From: an uncultured Pseudomonadales bacterium
GTDB taxonomy: Bacteria > Pseudomonadota > Gammaproteobacteria > Pseudomonadales > Azotimanducaceae
Direction: 5' to 3'
Length of the DNA: 64,000 nt
NCBI GenBank assembly: GCA_947258825.1
Contig: CAMYJX010000004.1
Location: 82,122-146,121, forward strand
Below the pieces are notes generated by a model that did no database searches, was not told the DNA's origin, and worked only from the letters and a program-made list of their open reading frames with translations. This document shows positions 21,935-30,793 of this stretch, piece after piece; position 1 is the first letter of the stretch, and each line of letters starts with the position of its first letter. Position numbers and translations under genes: made by a program.

Positions 21935-22435
21935 ATGTCTTTCGTAGCCATACTGATGGGGTCGGAGTCTGACTGGCCCGTCATGCAGAACGCTTCCGAT
22001 ACCCTTAAGAAGTTGGGCATCGCCAGCGAGGTGCGCATTACCTCCGCACATCGGACGCCGGAGGCTACGATGGAGTATGTGGCCGATGCGCAGCGCCGGG
22101 GATGCGCCACTTTCATCTGTGGTGCAGGAATGGCCGCCCATCTCGCGGGAGCGGTGGCAGCCCATACCGTCCGACCTGTTGTGGGTGTGCCTATCGACAG
22201 CGGCCCTCTGAGCGGCTTCGACGCCCTGCTGTCAACGGTCCAGATGCCAGGTGGAATCCCTGTGGCGACGGTTGCCGTCGGCAAAGCCGGCGCGCGAAAC
22301 GCCGCCTATCTGGCGGCTCAGATCATGGCGCTGGCAGATTCCGAGCTCAGCGAACGGCTGGTGGCAGATCGGGAGGAGAACCGGGCCAAGGTTCAGGCGC
22401 AGAATTCCAGATTGCAGGCCGAGATCGGCGAGTGA
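21935..22435 (+). CDS. purE: N5-carboxyaminoimidazole ribonucleotide mutase PurE
   Basis: Converts N5-CAIR to CAIR in purine synthesis. Class I PurE motifs are complete: MGSESDWPVM, SAHRTPEAT, GAGMAAHLAGAVA and STVQMPGGIPVATV. The 166-residue length fits. Its usual partner purK is not next to it. The stop codon overlaps the tsaC GTG, so the two are probably translated together. Confidence 0.96.
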   Translation: MSFVAILMGSESDWPVMQNASDTLKKLGIASEVRITSAHRTPEATMEYVADAQRRGCATFICGAGMAAHLAGAVAAHTVRPVVGVPIDSGPLSGFDALLSTVQMPGGIPVATVAVGKAGARNAAYLAAQIMALADSELSERLVADREENRAKVQAQNSRLQAEIGE

Positions 22436-23079
22436 ACCAGTGGCACCTGCGCCTCGCGGTGCGGGTTCTTCGTCGCGGCGGCTTGGTGTTGCACGCTGCC
22501 GAAGGGGTTTGGGGCATTGCCGCCGACCCTTGGAACTCAGAGGCGATTGCTGATCTTTTGCTTTTGAAAGGGCGGTCTCACGCCAAGGGGCTGATTGTTA
22601 TCGGTGCCGAGGCCGAGATCTTTGCCGACGACGTTTCGACTCTGGATCCCGCTGCCCAGGATAGAATCGCAAACAGCTGGCCTGGGCCTGTCACCTGGAT
22701 TGTTCCGACGGACAGGTTCCCGGCCTGGGTTACCGGTCGTCACGACACGGTAGGAATTCGGGTACCTGGACATCCGCAGGCCCGAGCGCTCAGCCGGCTG
22801 TTTGGTGGTCCCCTCGTGTCAACGTCCGCCAACCTGTCAGGCCGGCCACCGGCTCGACGCAGGCTGCAGGCCACGCAATTTCTTCACGCGCCTGCTGGCC
22901 GGCGCCTGCGATCGAGACGGCGTATTTATCTGCTGCCCGGCGAGACCCTGGGGAATGCCGGCCCGAGCGAGATCCGGACGGTCGGCGGGGGGTACCTGAG
23001 GCTCCGTCAAGGTGACGGGGATGGCGCTGATGATCAGAGTCCTGCGCCCGCCGGACGCTCGCGCCCTGGGGACGAGTGA
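22432..23079 (+). CDS. tsaC: threonylcarbamoyl-AMP synthase (TsaC / YrdC family)
   Basis: Makes threonylcarbamoyl-AMP for the t6A37 modification of ANN-decoding tRNAs. The YrdC fold is seen in AEGVWGIAADPWN, LLLLKGRSHAKGLIVI, WPGPVTWIVP, VGIRVPGHP and VSTSANLSGRPP. The start is GTG 22432 (VNQWHLRLAVRVL), overlapping the purE stop by four bases. At 215 residues it is about 30 longer than E. coli TsaC, with a low-complexity C-terminal tail. It overlaps aroE by four bases. Confidence 0.93.
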   Translation: MNQWHLRLAVRVLRRGGLVLHAAEGVWGIAADPWNSEAIADLLLLKGRSHAKGLIVIGAEAEIFADDVSTLDPAAQDRIANSWPGPVTWIVPTDRFPAWVTGRHDTVGIRVPGHPQARALSRLFGGPLVSTSANLSGRPPARRRLQATQFLHAPAGRRLRSRRRIYLLPGETLGNAGPSEIRTVGGGYLRLRQGDGDGADDQSPAPAGRSRPGDE

Positions 23080-23999
23080 TGGATCGCTACGCGGTGATAG
23101 GCAATCCGGTCGCCCACTCGCTTTCTCCGAGAATCCACGGGCTCTTCGCAAGGCAGACAGGTCAGGCCCTGGTTTACGAGCAACTGCTGGCCCCGCTGGA
23201 TGGCTTTTTGGATACTGCGGAACGCTTCTTCCGGGAAGGCGGCTCGGGGTTGAACGTGACCGTTCCGTTCAAGGCCCAGGCGGCCGCCTGGGTTGCGGAG
23301 CTGGACCACTCGGCCGCGGCAGCGCGGGCGGTGAATACCATTGCCCTCTCCCGGCCTCATGGCACGCTCGTAACGGAATCTGCTGGCAGGGTCGATTCCC
23401 CGGAATCCGATGCGGCCCCAGTTGGCGTCCGCAGGCTCAGGACGGTTGGGTTCAATACCGATGGTGCCGGTCTGGTCCGCGATCTCACGATCAATCACGA
23501 GCTGGACCTCGGTGGCAAGCGGATCCTCGTTCTGGGCGCCGGGGGCGCTGTTCAGGGCGTGCTGCGGCCACTCATTGCCGAGCGTCCCGTCGAGCTGTGT
23601 ATTGCCAACCGCACGGCGGAAAAGGCACAGCAGCTGGCATCGGCCCTTAACCGGGAAGCGCTCTGTGCCGAAGCGGGTGTCCGGGTCACCGGCCTGGGTC
23701 TTGACGCGCTGAATGATGGTTTCGACATCGTGATCAGCGGCACCTCAGCCGGCCTCAGCGGCGATCGGGCAAGTGTTCCCGCCTTGGTTGTGCGTGAAGC
23801 ATTTTGTTATGACATGATTTACGGGGCGCAGACTGACTTCTGCCGATGGGCAGAGGCAAATGGCGCCCGACGGGTTACGGACGGTATCGGCATGCTGGTG
23901 GAGCAGGCGGCGCTGGCCTTCGACATCTGGCGAGGAGTGGCGCCGGAAACCGCGCCCGTTCTGCAGCGGCTCCGCCAAGAACGAATATCACAGCGGTAA
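23076..23999 (+). CDS. aroE: shikimate dehydrogenase
   Basis: NADP-dependent reduction of 3-dehydroshikimate in aromatic amino acid synthesis. Substrate motifs HSLSPRIHG, NVTVPFKAQA and AVNTIAL are followed by the NADP loop VLGAGGAVQGVL and NRTAEKA. The 307 residues exceed the usual 270-280. The excess is an insert of about 25 residues between AVNTIAL and FNTDGAGLV (about residues 90-118), in the substrate-domain loop. It overlaps tsaC, consistent with one purE-tsaC-aroE transcript. Confidence 0.95.
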   Translation: MMDRYAVIGNPVAHSLSPRIHGLFARQTGQALVYEQLLAPLDGFLDTAERFFREGGSGLNVTVPFKAQAAAWVAELDHSAAAARAVNTIALSRPHGTLVTESAGRVDSPESDAAPVGVRRLRTVGFNTDGAGLVRDLTINHELDLGGKRILVLGAGGAVQGVLRPLIAERPVELCIANRTAEKAQQLASALNREALCAEAGVRVTGLGLDALNDGFDIVISGTSAGLSGDRASVPALVVREAFCYDMIYGAQTDFCRWAEANGARRVTDGIGMLVEQAALAFDIWRGVAPETAPVLQRLRQERISQR

Positions 24000-24009
24000 A
24001 GAGGTCGAG

Positions 24010-24258
24010 ATGCGAAGATTCATAGCGGGCGCGGTCTGCCCGAAGTGCCGGGCCATGGATCGGTTGCTGATAGAAACGGTGGACGGCGGCCGACAGCGTC
24101 GCTGTGTCAGCTGCGGGCATACGGATGTCGAGGAAGAAAATCTTGTGCCTGAGCCCAGCACCCGGCTCGACACCCGCGGGCGACCGGAAACACCTGCGGC
24201 CGTGGTTCGCATCCTCACGCCCCCCGGGTCCCGGAGCAACCCCGACCGAGGGGACTGA
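24010..24258 (+). CDS. YheV-like putative metal-binding protein (DUF2387)
   Basis: Small 82-residue protein beginning MRRFIAGAVCPKCRAMD. The two CxxC knuckles (CPKC and CVSC, about 25 residues apart) form a rubredoxin-like zinc ribbon, followed by a disordered tail. It resembles E. coli YheV, whose function is unknown. It lies 10 bases after aroE, with GAGG just before the ATG, so it is probably the last gene of that operon. Confidence 0.8.
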   Translation: MRRFIAGAVCPKCRAMDRLLIETVDGGRQRRCVSCGHTDVEEENLVPEPSTRLDTRGRPETPAAVVRILTPPGSRSNPDRGD

Positions 24259-24665
24259 GGGCGGCCCCATCAGGGGAACTACGTATTGAAACTGCCCCCA
24301 CCGGCTTAGTTAGTCTAGAGGTTTGAACCAGGTCGCCAACACTAACTTAAAGCGTTGAAAACCTGAAACATTGACGGCGTTCGGTTGTCTTATGATTGGT
24401 CGTTGATATAATCCGACGATCACAAGCAGGCTTGCATCCAAGCGGTCTGTCTCGGGGGTTCAAACAACAAGCAATCGTCTTTTGCTTTCTTCAGCCCTTC
24501 ATCCGGGCCCGTTCCTGTGCGTCCAGAAAACGCGGAGAGGCGCCAGGATGTGGCTGGCAGTGCCTCTGGCGGTTGGTTCCCGCGGAAACGACCAGCGGCC
24601 CTGCTTGCGGGGCAGTTGGCCGCAGCAGAAGAAATCGCTGACGGCGTATTACGAAGAAGAAGGCA
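24259..24665. promoter_or_regulatory. intergenic region before the cytochrome oxidase operon
   Basis: About 400 bases without a convincing gene; a short frame at 24482-24697 has no family features. It holds the probable cox promoter at 24385-24412 and then a 5' leader of about 245 bases, long enough for post-transcriptional control. Confidence 0.55.
24385..24412 (+). promoter_or_regulatory. probable promoter of the coxB operon
   Basis: TTGTCT (24385-24390), a 16-base spacer, then a perfect TATAAT (24407-24412). It is the only promoter-like pair in the gap ahead of coxB. Confidence 0.55.
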
Positions 24666-25826
24666 ATGGAACGAGGTCGAGGTGCGAAGGTGATTAAAAA
24701 CTGGCTTAAGGGCTCATCGGGGCTTGGCTTGATAATGGCTGGCGGTATGGCCGTCGCCGACGAACTCAACATGAGGCCCGGTGTCACCGAGATCAGCAAA
24801 GAGGTTTACGACCTGCATATGCTGATTTTCTGGATCTGCGTTGCCATCGGCGTCGTGGTTTTCGGGGCGATTTTCTGGTCGCTGATTCATCATCGCAAAT
24901 CTGCCGGGCACGAGGCCGCGCAGTTCCACGAAAGCACCCGGCTGGAGATCGGCTGGACGCTGGTGCCCACGCTGATCCTCATCGCCATGGCCTATCCGGC
25001 AACCCAGACCCTGGTTCACATGTACGACACGGGTGGCGAAGACATGACGGTAGAGGTTCGTGGCTATCAGTGGAAGTGGCAATACAAGTATCTGGACGAA
25101 GACCTCAACAGCACTTTCGATTTCTTCAGCAACCTGGCGACGCCTCGTGAGGAAATAAGCAATCGCGTCGCCAAGGGCGAAAATTACCTCCTGGAAGTGG
25201 ACAATGCCCTGCGCATCCCCACCAACCGAAAGGTGCGGTTCCTGCTGACCTCTGAAGACGTCATTCACGCCTGGTGGGTGCCGGATTTCGGTATCAAGCG
25301 CGACGCCATTCCGGGAATCCTCAACGAGCTGTGGGCCATCGTCCCGGAGCCAGGGGTCTATCGTGGTCAGTGCACCGAGCTTTGCGGCAAGGACCACGGC
25401 TTCATGCCGGTCGTGGTGCAGGCAATGCCAGAGGCGGAATATGACGCCTGGTACGCGGAGCAGGTCAGAGCAACAGAGCAGCGGAAAGAGGCACTCTCCA
25501 AAACCTTTACCGCCGAAGAACTCATGACCGAGGGCGAGCAGGTTTACAACACCTTCTGTGCGTCCTGCCACATGCCCAACGGCAAGGGGGTACCTCCCGT
25601 ATTTCCGGGGCTGGACGGCAGCGCTATCGCGACGGGTCCCATCGAAGAGCACCTGGACATCATCATCAACGGCAAGCCAGGCAGCGCCATGCAGGCTTTC
25701 GGAAAGCAGCTGGATGCCGCGCAGATCGCTGCAGTCACGCACTACGAGCGGCACGCCTGGAGCAACAACACGGGGGATATGGTTCAGCCCCGTGATGTCA
25801 TCGCCCAGATGTCGTCAGAACAGTAA
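24666..25826 (+). CDS. coxB: cytochrome c oxidase subunit II with C-terminal cytochrome c domain
   Basis: Takes electrons from cytochrome c into the aa3 oxidase. A signal-like N-terminus, two membrane helices (about 50-73 and 95-115) and a cupredoxin domain are visible. The CuA ligands are complete: His201, Cys236, Cys240, His244 and Met247 (CTELCGKDHGFM). A fused cytochrome c domain carries CASCH at 298-302. The ATG at 24666 has AGAAGG nearby; a GTG at 24690 is an alternative start. Heme-fused subunit II is the caa3-like form common in Pseudomonas relatives. Confidence 0.96.
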   Translation: MERGRGAKVIKNWLKGSSGLGLIMAGGMAVADELNMRPGVTEISKEVYDLHMLIFWICVAIGVVVFGAIFWSLIHHRKSAGHEAAQFHESTRLEIGWTLVPTLILIAMAYPATQTLVHMYDTGGEDMTVEVRGYQWKWQYKYLDEDLNSTFDFFSNLATPREEISNRVAKGENYLLEVDNALRIPTNRKVRFLLTSEDVIHAWWVPDFGIKRDAIPGILNELWAIVPEPGVYRGQCTELCGKDHGFMPVVVQAMPEAEYDAWYAEQVRATEQRKEALSKTFTAEELMTEGEQVYNTFCASCHMPNGKGVPPVFPGLDGSAIATGPIEEHLDIIINGKPGSAMQAFGKQLDAAQIAAVTHYERHAWSNNTGDMVQPRDVIAQMSSEQ

Positions 25827-25863
25827 GTCAACAGTAATACAGGGACGCCAGAGGTAACCGGCC

Positions 25864-27468
25864 ATGAGCGAAGTTGTAGTAGCCCACCACGATGATCATC
25901 ACGACCACGGCCCAGACAAGGGTCTGGCGCGCTGGTTGTTAACTACCAACCACAAGGACATTGGCACGCTGTACCTCTGGTTCAGCTTTACCATGTTCCT
26001 GATTGGCGGCGTCATGGCGCTGATCATCCGTACCGAGCTGTTTCAGCCGGGGCTGCAGTTTATCCAACCCGAATTCTTCAACCAGATGACAACCAACCAC
26101 GGGTTGATAATGGTCTTCGGTGCCATCATGCCGGCGTTTGTCGGCCTGGCGAACTGGCTGGTGCCCATGATGGTCGGCGCGCCGGACATGGCGCTGCCGC
26201 GGATGAACAACCTGTCGTTCTGGATCCTGCCCTTCGCCTTTGCCATGCTGATATCCACCCTTTTCATGGAAGGTGGAGGCCCGAACTTCGGTTGGACGTT
26301 CTACGCGCCGCTGTCCACTACGTACGCGCCGGATACGGTGACCTACTTCATCTTCGGCGTGCACCTGATGGGCGCCTCTTCCATCATGGGCAGCATCAAT
26401 ATCATCGCCACCATTCTGAATATGCGCGCCCCTGGCATGACGCTGATGAAAATGCCGCTGTTCGTGTGGACCTGGCTTATTACCGCCTACCTGCTCCTGG
26501 CGGTTATGCCCGTGCTTGCCGGGGCGGTAACCATGATGCTTTTCGACATCCACTTCGGCACCAGCTTCTTCAATGCGGCAGGTGGTGGCGACCCGGTGAT
26601 GTTCCAGCACATCTTCTGGTTCTTCGGTCACCCGGAGGTCTACATCATGATCCTCCCGGCGTTCGGAATAGTCTCTCAGATCATTCCCACGTTCGCTCGC
26701 AAACCGCTGTTCGGTTACGACTCGATGGTGTATGCAACGGCCAGCATCGCGTTCCTGTCGTTTATCGTCTGGGCGCACCATATGTTCACGGTAGGCATGC
26801 CGCTGGCCGGCCAGCTGTTTTTCATGTACTCCACGATGCTTATTGCGGTGCCCACCGGGGTGAAGGTTTTCAACTGGACGGCTACCATGTGGCGGGGTTC
26901 CATGACCTTCGAAACTCCCATGCTGTTTGCCATTGCCTTCGTGATCCTGTTCACCATAGGCGGTTTCTCGGGGCTGATGCTTGCCATCACTCCAGCGGAC
27001 TATCAGTACCATGACACCTACTTTGTCGTTGCGCACTTCCATTATGTGCTTGTGCCTGGCGCCCTGTTTTCCATCATCGCTGCCGTTTACTACTGGCTGC
27101 CGAAATGGTGCGGACGGATGTACGACGAGTCCCTGGGCAAGCTGCACTTCTGGCTGTCGTTCATCGGGGTGAATGTCACCTTCTTCCCCCAGCACTTCTC
27201 GGGTCTTGCCGGTATGCCGCGCAGGATTCCCGACTACGCCCTGCAGTTCGCCGACTTCAATATGATTTCCAGCGTTGGGGCCTTCATCTTCGGGTTTTCC
27301 CAGGTGTTCTTCCTCTACGTGCTGATCAAAACAATCCGTAGCGGTGAGCCTGCTACGGATCGCGTATGGGATGGTGCCCACGGTTTGGAGTGGACCCTGC
27401 CGTCGCCGGCGCCATATCACAGCTTCAGCACGCCGCCGAAGGTCACGGATGCGGAAGCGCACTCCTGA
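25864..27468 (+). CDS. ctaD: cytochrome c oxidase subunit I
   Basis: Catalytic subunit of the proton-pumping oxidase. The 534 residues carry twelve membrane helices. The heme a ligand region (MTTNHGLIMVFGAIMP), the CuB/Tyr motif GHPEVYIMILPAFG, the CuB His pair in WAHHMFTVGMP, and HDTYFVVAHFHYVL with the heme a3 ligand are all present. The N-terminus is His/Asp-rich (HHDDHHDH). It begins 37 bases after coxB. Confidence 0.98.
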   Translation: MSEVVVAHHDDHHDHGPDKGLARWLLTTNHKDIGTLYLWFSFTMFLIGGVMALIIRTELFQPGLQFIQPEFFNQMTTNHGLIMVFGAIMPAFVGLANWLVPMMVGAPDMALPRMNNLSFWILPFAFAMLISTLFMEGGGPNFGWTFYAPLSTTYAPDTVTYFIFGVHLMGASSIMGSINIIATILNMRAPGMTLMKMPLFVWTWLITAYLLLAVMPVLAGAVTMMLFDIHFGTSFFNAAGGGDPVMFQHIFWFFGHPEVYIMILPAFGIVSQIIPTFARKPLFGYDSMVYATASIAFLSFIVWAHHMFTVGMPLAGQLFFMYSTMLIAVPTGVKVFNWTATMWRGSMTFETPMLFAIAFVILFTIGGFSGLMLAITPADYQYHDTYFVVAHFHYVLVPGALFSIIAAVYYWLPKWCGRMYDESLGKLHFWLSFIGVNVTFFPQHFSGLAGMPRRIPDYALQFADFNMISSVGAFIFGFSQVFFLYVLIKTIRSGEPATDRVWDGAHGLEWTLPSPAPYHSFSTPPKVTDAEAHS

Positions 27469-27496
27469 TAAGCCATGCCGAGATTGGAGTAAACGC

Positions 27497-28072
27497 ATGA
27501 GCAACAGAGCGGGCAATACAGGGGGACACGGCCGGACGGTCGGCAAGCTGTGCCTAATGGTAGTCGGCATGTTCGCTTTCGGCTTCGCCCTGGTGCCCTT
27601 GTACGACGTGTTCTGCGAGGTGACGGGCCTCGGCGGGCGTACGGGTGATCAGTACACCTATGACCCCGCCAGCATGCAGAAAGACAGCTCGCGGCTGGTC
27701 AAGATAAACTTCGTCACCAATACGAACGACGGCATGTCCTGGGAGTTCTGGTCAGAGAGCGGGGGCGTGCGTGTTCATCCGGGGGAGGTGAAAGAGGTGA
27801 AGTTCTACGTTCGGAACCCCACCAATCGGCGCATGGTGGGTCAAGCCATCCCGTCGGTGGTTCCCGGACGGGCTGCTCAGTACTTCCACAAAACGGAATG
27901 CTTCTGCTTCAACAATCAGGTGCTGGAGCCGGGTGAAACCATGGAGATGCCCATGAGATTCATCGTCGACCCCGATCTGCCGAAGAACGTGCCGACTGTT
28001 TCATTGAGCTATGCTCTTTTCGACGTAACGGAGATGGTGGCCGGCAGTATTGCGGAGCGAACCGAGGGATAG
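27497..28072 (+). CDS. ctaG: cytochrome c oxidase assembly protein CtaG (Cox11)
   Basis: Copper chaperone that builds CuB in subunit I. One N-terminal membrane helix (about residues 16-36, ending LVPLYDVFCEVTG) anchors a periplasmic immunoglobulin-like domain with the copper motif TECFCFNNQ and the C-terminal LSYALFDVTE. The ATG at 27497 has TTGGAGT at proper distance. The same frame runs open further upstream into the ctaD 3' end, but that part has no family similarity. Length is 191 residues. Confidence 0.95.
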   Translation: MSNRAGNTGGHGRTVGKLCLMVVGMFAFGFALVPLYDVFCEVTGLGGRTGDQYTYDPASMQKDSSRLVKINFVTNTNDGMSWEFWSESGGVRVHPGEVKEVKFYVRNPTNRRMVGQAIPSVVPGRAAQYFHKTECFCFNNQVLEPGETMEMPMRFIVDPDLPKNVPTVSLSYALFDVTEMVAGSIAERTEG

Positions 28073-28136
28073 AGCTGCTGAGAAGCCCGATCCGGGCCGG
28101 CAGTCTTAAAGAGGATAATTGGAGAGATAACGGGCC

Positions 28137-29051
28137 ATGGCCAATTCAACAGATCAGTCTGCTTACTACGTACCCCACAACTCCTGGTATCCGATTCTCA
28201 TCGCGATTGGCGCGATTTGCATGCTGGCGGGCCTCGGCAGCTGGCTAAACGATTTGAAAGCGGGTGACGAGCCCTCCCGCGTGCTTTTCTACATTGGTTC
28301 TGCGACTCTTGCCGTCGTCCTGTTTTTCTGGTTCGCCAAGGTCATCGAGGAAAACCATGCGGGCATGGCGAATGCTCAACTCAAACGCTCTTACGTCTGG
28401 GGCATGGGCTGGTTCATTTTCTCTGAGGTGATGTTCTTTGCTGCTTTTTTTGGCGCCCTCTTCTACGCCAGGGCCCTGGTGCTGCCATGGCTCGGCGGCG
28501 AGGGCGCTAAAGGCTTGACCGGCGAGTACCTCTGGCCTGAGTTCAAGCCTGAGTGGCCGGTGATGACCAATCCTAACCCCGAAATATTCCAGGGCCCTGG
28601 CGAGAGCATGGCAGCCCCCGGGCTTGGCAGCTGGGGCAGCTACCTGCCGTTCTGGAACACGGTTGTGCTGTTGAGTTCCAGCGTAACCGTTCACTTTGCG
28701 CACACGGCCATCAAAAATAAGAGTCGGGGCAAACTGCTGGGTTGGCTGGGGCTCACGGTGCTGCTCGGTGTGATTTTCCTGATTCTCCAGGTGGAAGAGT
28801 ATGTTCACGCCTACAACGAGTTGGGCTTGACGCTGTCCAGCGGTATCTACGGCTCCACATTTTTCCTTCTGACCGGCTTTCACGGCTTCCACGTCACGCT
28901 CGGGACGCTCATCCTGCTCGTTCAGCTGCTGCGTGCGTTCAAGGGTGATTTCAAGCCGGATGACTGTTTCGGATTTGAGGCGGCCTCCTGGTACTGGCAT
29001 TTCGTAGATGTCGTCTGGGTCTGTCTGTTCATTTTCGTTTACGTTCTTTAG
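28137..29051 (+). CDS. coxC: cytochrome c oxidase subunit III
   Basis: Stabilises subunit I and its proton uptake. Seven membrane helices are apparent in 304 residues. Landmarks are GMGWFIFSEVMFFAAFFGAL with the conserved Glu, WNTVVLLSSSVTVHFAHTA, GFHGFHVTLGT and the closing WYWHFVDVVWVCLFIFVYV. It has a longer loop (about 110-165) than the mitochondrial type. It is the last structural subunit of the operon. Confidence 0.97.
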   Translation: MANSTDQSAYYVPHNSWYPILIAIGAICMLAGLGSWLNDLKAGDEPSRVLFYIGSATLAVVLFFWFAKVIEENHAGMANAQLKRSYVWGMGWFIFSEVMFFAAFFGALFYARALVLPWLGGEGAKGLTGEYLWPEFKPEWPVMTNPNPEIFQGPGESMAAPGLGSWGSYLPFWNTVVLLSSSVTVHFAHTAIKNKSRGKLLGWLGLTVLLGVIFLILQVEEYVHAYNELGLTLSSGIYGSTFFLLTGFHGFHVTLGTLILLVQLLRAFKGDFKPDDCFGFEAASWYWHFVDVVWVCLFIFVYVL

Positions 29052-29197
29052 CCCGAGCGCCGGGCGGAAAGGGTCAGAGCGACCGGCCAGGGTGACCGGC
29101 CACAGCGAACCAGCAGGCTTGGCAAACGAATTCAGCGGCAGCGCGCCTCTGAGCACTCTGCCCCGCCGGGATACAATCTGACCGGGAATGGTATGAC

Positions 29198-29215
29198 CGG
29201 GAACGAAGCGTCCCG
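29198..29215. terminator. weak hairpin between convergent coxC and twin-TM gene
   Basis: CGGGAACG, loop AAG, CGTCCCG, pairing with one bulged base, followed by TTAAT. It lies between converging genes and could end either transcript. The T-run is short, so support is modest. Confidence 0.3.
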
Positions 29216-29479
29216 TTAATTGTCTTCTTTAGGGGCGCCGGCAGGGACGCCCGCTTCGTACTGGTGCCAGGGAGCTTTGGTTCCAAGTCGCAGCTCACCC
29301 GTCTGGAAGCCATAGAAGATGGTTCCCAGCAGCATGGCGGCCAGCGAAACCCGAATCCCCAGAGCATAGAGGGTTCTTTTTGAATCGGTCCTGTCGCTGT
29401 CTTTGAACAGGAAAACCAGGCCGCTGAAGAGGCTGGCGATTACGCCGAGAAGCAGTACGATGATGATGATTTTCAGCAA
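29216..29479 (-). CDS. twin transmembrane protein (DUF2909)
   Basis: An 87-residue inner-membrane protein with two predicted helices (about residues 3-24 and 42-62), separated by a short charged loop (FKDSDRTDSKRTLYALGIR). The family is a fixed neighbour of the cox assembly genes (PA0109 type) and is thought to be linked to oxidase biogenesis, although no activity is known. It is on the opposite strand to its neighbours and is divergent from SURF1. Confidence 0.8.
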   Translation of the reverse strand: MLKIIIIVLLLGVIASLFSGLVFLFKDSDRTDSKRTLYALGIRVSLAAMLLGTIFYGFQTGELRLGTKAPWHQYEAGVPAGAPKEDN

Positions 29480-29526
29480 GAAGCGGGTCCGGGGCCGTTA
29501 ACAACGGTAACCACTTTACCCCAGAA

Positions 29527-30237
29527 GTGCCCGACAGTGAAAAAAAACCCCGTTGGGCCCCTGGCTGGCAGATGACGCTCTTCTTCGGGTGCATGTTGCC
29601 TGTGGTGCTTGCCCTCGGGCTTTGGCAGCTGGAGCGCCGGAGCGAGAAGCTGGATTATGAGCGCCGGTACTTCGATCGCGTGGGCATGTTACCCGTCGCT
29701 CCAGCTGAGGCGACGGAGGCGCTGGCTTTTCAGCGTCTGCGGATCAAAGGCCGGTTCGAACGCGAACAGACATTCCTGGTGGACAATCAGGTGTATCGGG
29801 GTCGACCCGGGTACTGGGTCGTGACCAGCTTCATCGCCGACGACGGCGCTCGCTGGCTGGTCAACCGAGGCTGGACGCCGGCGCCGGAAACCCGAGCGCA
29901 GCTTCCGGAGGTTCGGACGCCGACGGGCCGGGTCGAGCTGGTGGCCGTAGCCTGGCCAGACACCGGCCTGCCGCCCCTGCTGGCTGAAGACGCCTGGGGG
30001 GAAAGCTGGCCCAAACGCGTGCAGCGGTTCGACATTGCTGAGATGACTCGCCTGCTCGGTGACGTTGAGCCGGTCGAACTGAGGCTTGAGGCGGGCCAGC
30101 CCGGCGGCCTGGTGCCGGCCAGCCTCGATGCGGACTTTCGGTCCTCCACGCATCTTGGTTATGCGGTTCAGTGGTTTGGTCTGGGCCTGGTTTTGACAAC
30201 AGGGTTTGTGATTTATGGATTCAAACGCAATGGCTGA
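29527..30237 (+). CDS. SURF1-family cytochrome oxidase assembly protein
   Basis: Assists heme A insertion into subunit I. The topology is typical: an N-terminal helix (about 17-33, ending GLWQLERRSEK), a periplasmic domain with GRPGYWVVTSF and WLVNRGWTPAP, and a C-terminal helix with HLGYAVQWFGLG. It starts with GTG at 29527. Length is 236 residues. It overlaps the next gene by 23 bases. Confidence 0.93.
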   Translation: MPDSEKKPRWAPGWQMTLFFGCMLPVVLALGLWQLERRSEKLDYERRYFDRVGMLPVAPAEATEALAFQRLRIKGRFEREQTFLVDNQVYRGRPGYWVVTSFIADDGARWLVNRGWTPAPETRAQLPEVRTPTGRVELVAVAWPDTGLPPLLAEDAWGESWPKRVQRFDIAEMTRLLGDVEPVELRLEAGQPGGLVPASLDADFRSSTHLGYAVQWFGLGLVLTTGFVIYGFKRNG

Positions 30238-30793
30238 TGCGCAGGCGATGCAGGCTGCCCAGCGCCGCAGGAACAGGATAGCGCTCATCATCATCTTGTC
30301 CGTTACGGTGCTGTCTCTGGCTGGCTCTTACGGGCTTTTCCACCTGACCCGCCAGGGGGAGGTCTGGGGGACGACAAACAACGGCGAGTTTGTCACGCCG
30401 CCCACGACGGTGGAAAGCCTGAGCCTACGGGATCAGCAGAATCAGCCGGTGACCGAAGGTGGCACCTGGTGGCTCTGGGTGGTTTCCTCCGGCGCCTGCG
30501 AAGGGGCCTGTGACCAGGCGCTGCATCAGCTGCGTCAGCTGCACGCGCTGCTGAATAAGGACGCGAATCGTGTTCGCCGCGCCCTGGTGCAGAGCGTGGG
30601 TTCGCAAAGCCCGACGCTGGCGGAACGCTACCCGAAACTCAAGTTCCTCTCGGGCCAGATCCAAAATCTGGAGCCGGGGATATACATTGTCGACCCCATC
30701 GGCAATCTGGTGTTTCGTTATCCGCTTGCCGACGCCGGCAAGCCCGTACTGGAAGATCTCAAAAGGCTTCTGAAGGTGTCGCAAATTGGCTAG
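30215..30793 (+). CDS. membrane-anchored SCO-like thioredoxin-fold protein
   Basis: A 192-residue protein with one N-terminal helix (about 22-44) and a periplasmic domain containing SSGACEGACDQAL. Cys95 and Cys99 form a CxxxC motif like that of the copper chaperone Sco, but it lacks the usual Pro after the second Cys. YIVDPIGNLVFRYP resembles the redox-fold strand of Sco proteins. It occupies the PA0111 position between SURF1 and ctaA. A role in CuA assembly is likely but unproven. Confidence 0.78.
   Translation: MDSNAMADAQAMQAAQRRRNRIALIIILSVTVLSLAGSYGLFHLTRQGEVWGTTNNGEFVTPPTTVESLSLRDQQNQPVTEGGTWWLWVVSSGACEGACDQALHQLRQLHALLNKDANRVRRALVQSVGSQSPTLAERYPKLKFLSGQIQNLEPGIYIVDPIGNLVFRYPLADAGKPVLEDLKRLLKVSQIG

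Noticed and set aside
22102-22431. Upstream extension of the tsaC frame inside purE
   Set aside because: No YrdC similarity before GTG 22432; purE occupies this stretch.
24482-24697. Short frame in the cox leader (71 codons)
   Set aside because: Low-complexity, overlaps the coxB start, and shows no known domain.
27344-27496. Upstream extension of ctaG within ctaD
   Set aside because: Arg-rich and not conserved; ATG 27497 has a proper ribosome binding site.
25939-27570. Open frame of 543 codons on the minus strand opposite ctaD
   Set aside because: It is rich in His, Arg and Gln with no domain, and mirrors the codon pattern of ctaD, whose product is certain.
29081-29102. Direct repeat GACCGGCCA after coxC
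   Set aside because: Only two 9-base copies, four bases apart, with no hairpin of note; likely chance in GC-rich DNA.
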